From Ktedonobacter sp. (GTDB lineage Bacteria > Chloroflexota > Ktedonobacteria > Ktedonobacterales > Ktedonobacteraceae): a stretch of DNA of 6,429 bases. The DNA lies in the NCBI GenBank assembly GCA_003450555.1, contig DMFQ01000243.1, positions 41,233 through 47,661 of the forward strand, in the 5' to 3' direction. The position numbers were made by a program, and so were the translations under genes. Below, one piece after another: positions 5,907 to 6,429 of the stretch (positions are counted from its first letter, which is position 1; each line of letters begins with the position of its first letter). The notes below the pieces were generated by a model. It was not told the origin of the DNA. It ran no database searches and saw only the letters and a program-made list of their open reading frames with translations.

Positions 5907-5979
5907 AAAGACAGGAGAGTTGTACACTCCGGACTTGCAGGTTCGGGGTGTACAACTCTCCTGTCTTTGCTATTTTTTT
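5907..5979 (+). terminator. Very long intrinsic terminator hairpin
   Basis: The arms at 5907-5927 and 5948-5968 are perfect 21-bp inverted repeats (starting AAAGACAGGAGAG). Pairing continues inward with Watson-Crick and G-U pairs from 5928-5935 to 5940-5947, leaving a 4-nt loop. A run of seven Ts (5973-5979) follows 4 nt after the stem. This is the clearest intrinsic terminator in the window and should end the ferritin-like transcript. The stem, about 29 bp, is far longer than a terminator needs. Confidence 0.88.
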
Positions 5980-6147
5980 GTACGATTCATGTGTCGTGTA
6001 TAGACATCAATGACTTCAGATGATACTATTGGAACGGATAGACCCATCCATATGCGATCGGAATGTTGTCTTGAGATATGAGGTCCAATGAAACGTAGCA
6101 GGAAACGTGACCGTGCTCAAAGTAGAGATAAGCGAAACACCAATCAC

Positions 6148-6154
6148 AAGGAAG
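6148..6154 (+). promoter_or_regulatory. Ribosome binding site favouring start 6160
   Basis: AAGGAAG lies 5 nt before ATG 6160. The alternative ATG 6088 has only GAGG (6080-6083) 4 nt upstream, which is closer than optimal. Confidence 0.5.
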
Positions 6155-6159
6155 TTAAA

Positions 6160-6411
6160 ATGCAGCAGCATGCAGAGCGCGCTTTCCTGGCAAATGGATC
6201 TAAGCCCAACGATGAGTTAGATGAACTGGATGAACTCTTTGAGCGACTACCACAAATACAGCCTCCGCCATCTCTCATTGACCAGATACTTACCTCAGTG
6301 GGGCGGCTTCCGCGCCCTCCATTAAACAAGCCGGGAGAGGCAAAGATAGCAGATGAAGAGGATGGGATGGATAGCCTGGTCAAACGTAACGATCATCTTC
6401 CACCAAGCTAA
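6160..6411 (+). CDS. Short acidic, proline-rich hypothetical protein
   Basis: From ATG 6160 this is an 83-residue protein; from ATG 6088 the same frame gives 107 residues, adding a very basic leader (many K and R). I prefer 6160 because of its better ribosome binding site. An acidic run with DEL repeated three times (residues 18-26) leads into FERLPQIQPPPSLIDQILTS (27-46), followed by RLPRPP (49-54), and the C-terminus is polar. The pattern of an acidic helix, then LPxxxPPPSL and an amphipathic helix, recalls the regions next to anti-sigma or zinc-finger domains, but no cysteine or histidine cluster is present and no membrane helix is visible. I do not recognise a family and assign no function. 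It is separated from the upstream gene by the strong terminator, so it has its own promoter or belongs with genes beyond the window. Confidence 0.6.
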   Translation: MQQHAERAFLANGSKPNDELDELDELFERLPQIQPPPSLIDQILTSVGRLPRPPLNKPGEAKIADEEDGMDSLVKRNDHLPPS

Positions 6412-6429
6412 GCGAGACAAAGGCTCTAC

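Noticed and set aside
6031..6059. GGAAC resembling an ECF sigma-factor -35 element
   Set aside because: No convincing matching -10 motif at the right distance; a five-base match alone is expected by chance.

Overview
The window looks like chromosomal DNA from a moderate-GC, spore-former-like or soil bacterium. My best guess is a Ktedonobacteria-type member of the Chloroflexota. This rests on an impression of three things: the GC-rich palindrome at the left edge, a Tat-exported ferritin-like protein with an SSRRTLLRG signal, and an Acu gene set in a non-Bacillus setting. No rRNA or marker gene confirms it. I see no tRNA, rRNA, CRISPR array or intact insertion sequence.

Left part (1-1311): a REP-like palindrome at the edge, then a beta-class DNA methyltransferase on the minus strand with no restriction partner in view. 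A 175-bp divergent intergenic region follows. It holds a perfect 22-bp palindrome lying over a candidate extended -10 box, which may be an operator for the gene to its right.

Centre (1312-4584): a small four-helix membrane protein of unknown function, then a two-gene operon. The first gene encodes an AcuB-like protein (two CBS domains plus an ACT-like tail). The second overlaps it by 8 bp and encodes a 665-residue protein with a complete AcuC-type zinc deacetylase in its first two thirds and an AcuA-type GNAT acetyltransferase in its last third. In Bacillus subtilis AcuA, AcuB and AcuC are three separate proteins; AcuA acetylates and inactivates acetyl-CoA synthetase and AcuC reverses this. 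Here the opposing writer and eraser are one polypeptide, with the putative nucleotide-sensing AcuB translated just ahead of it. This is the most interesting coding feature of the window.

Gene-free stretch (4585-5057): 473 bp, partly AT-rich and full of inverted repeats. It holds an orphan consensus Shine-Dalgarno sequence, a bulged inverted repeat (4825-4919), and a 101-bp foldback with 17-bp perfect arms (4924-5024) just upstream of the next gene.

Right part (5058-6429): a Tat-exported ferritin-like protein with the residues for a di-iron site, two small hairpins, an unusually long intrinsic terminator, and a short acidic, proline-rich hypothetical protein that ends just inside the window.
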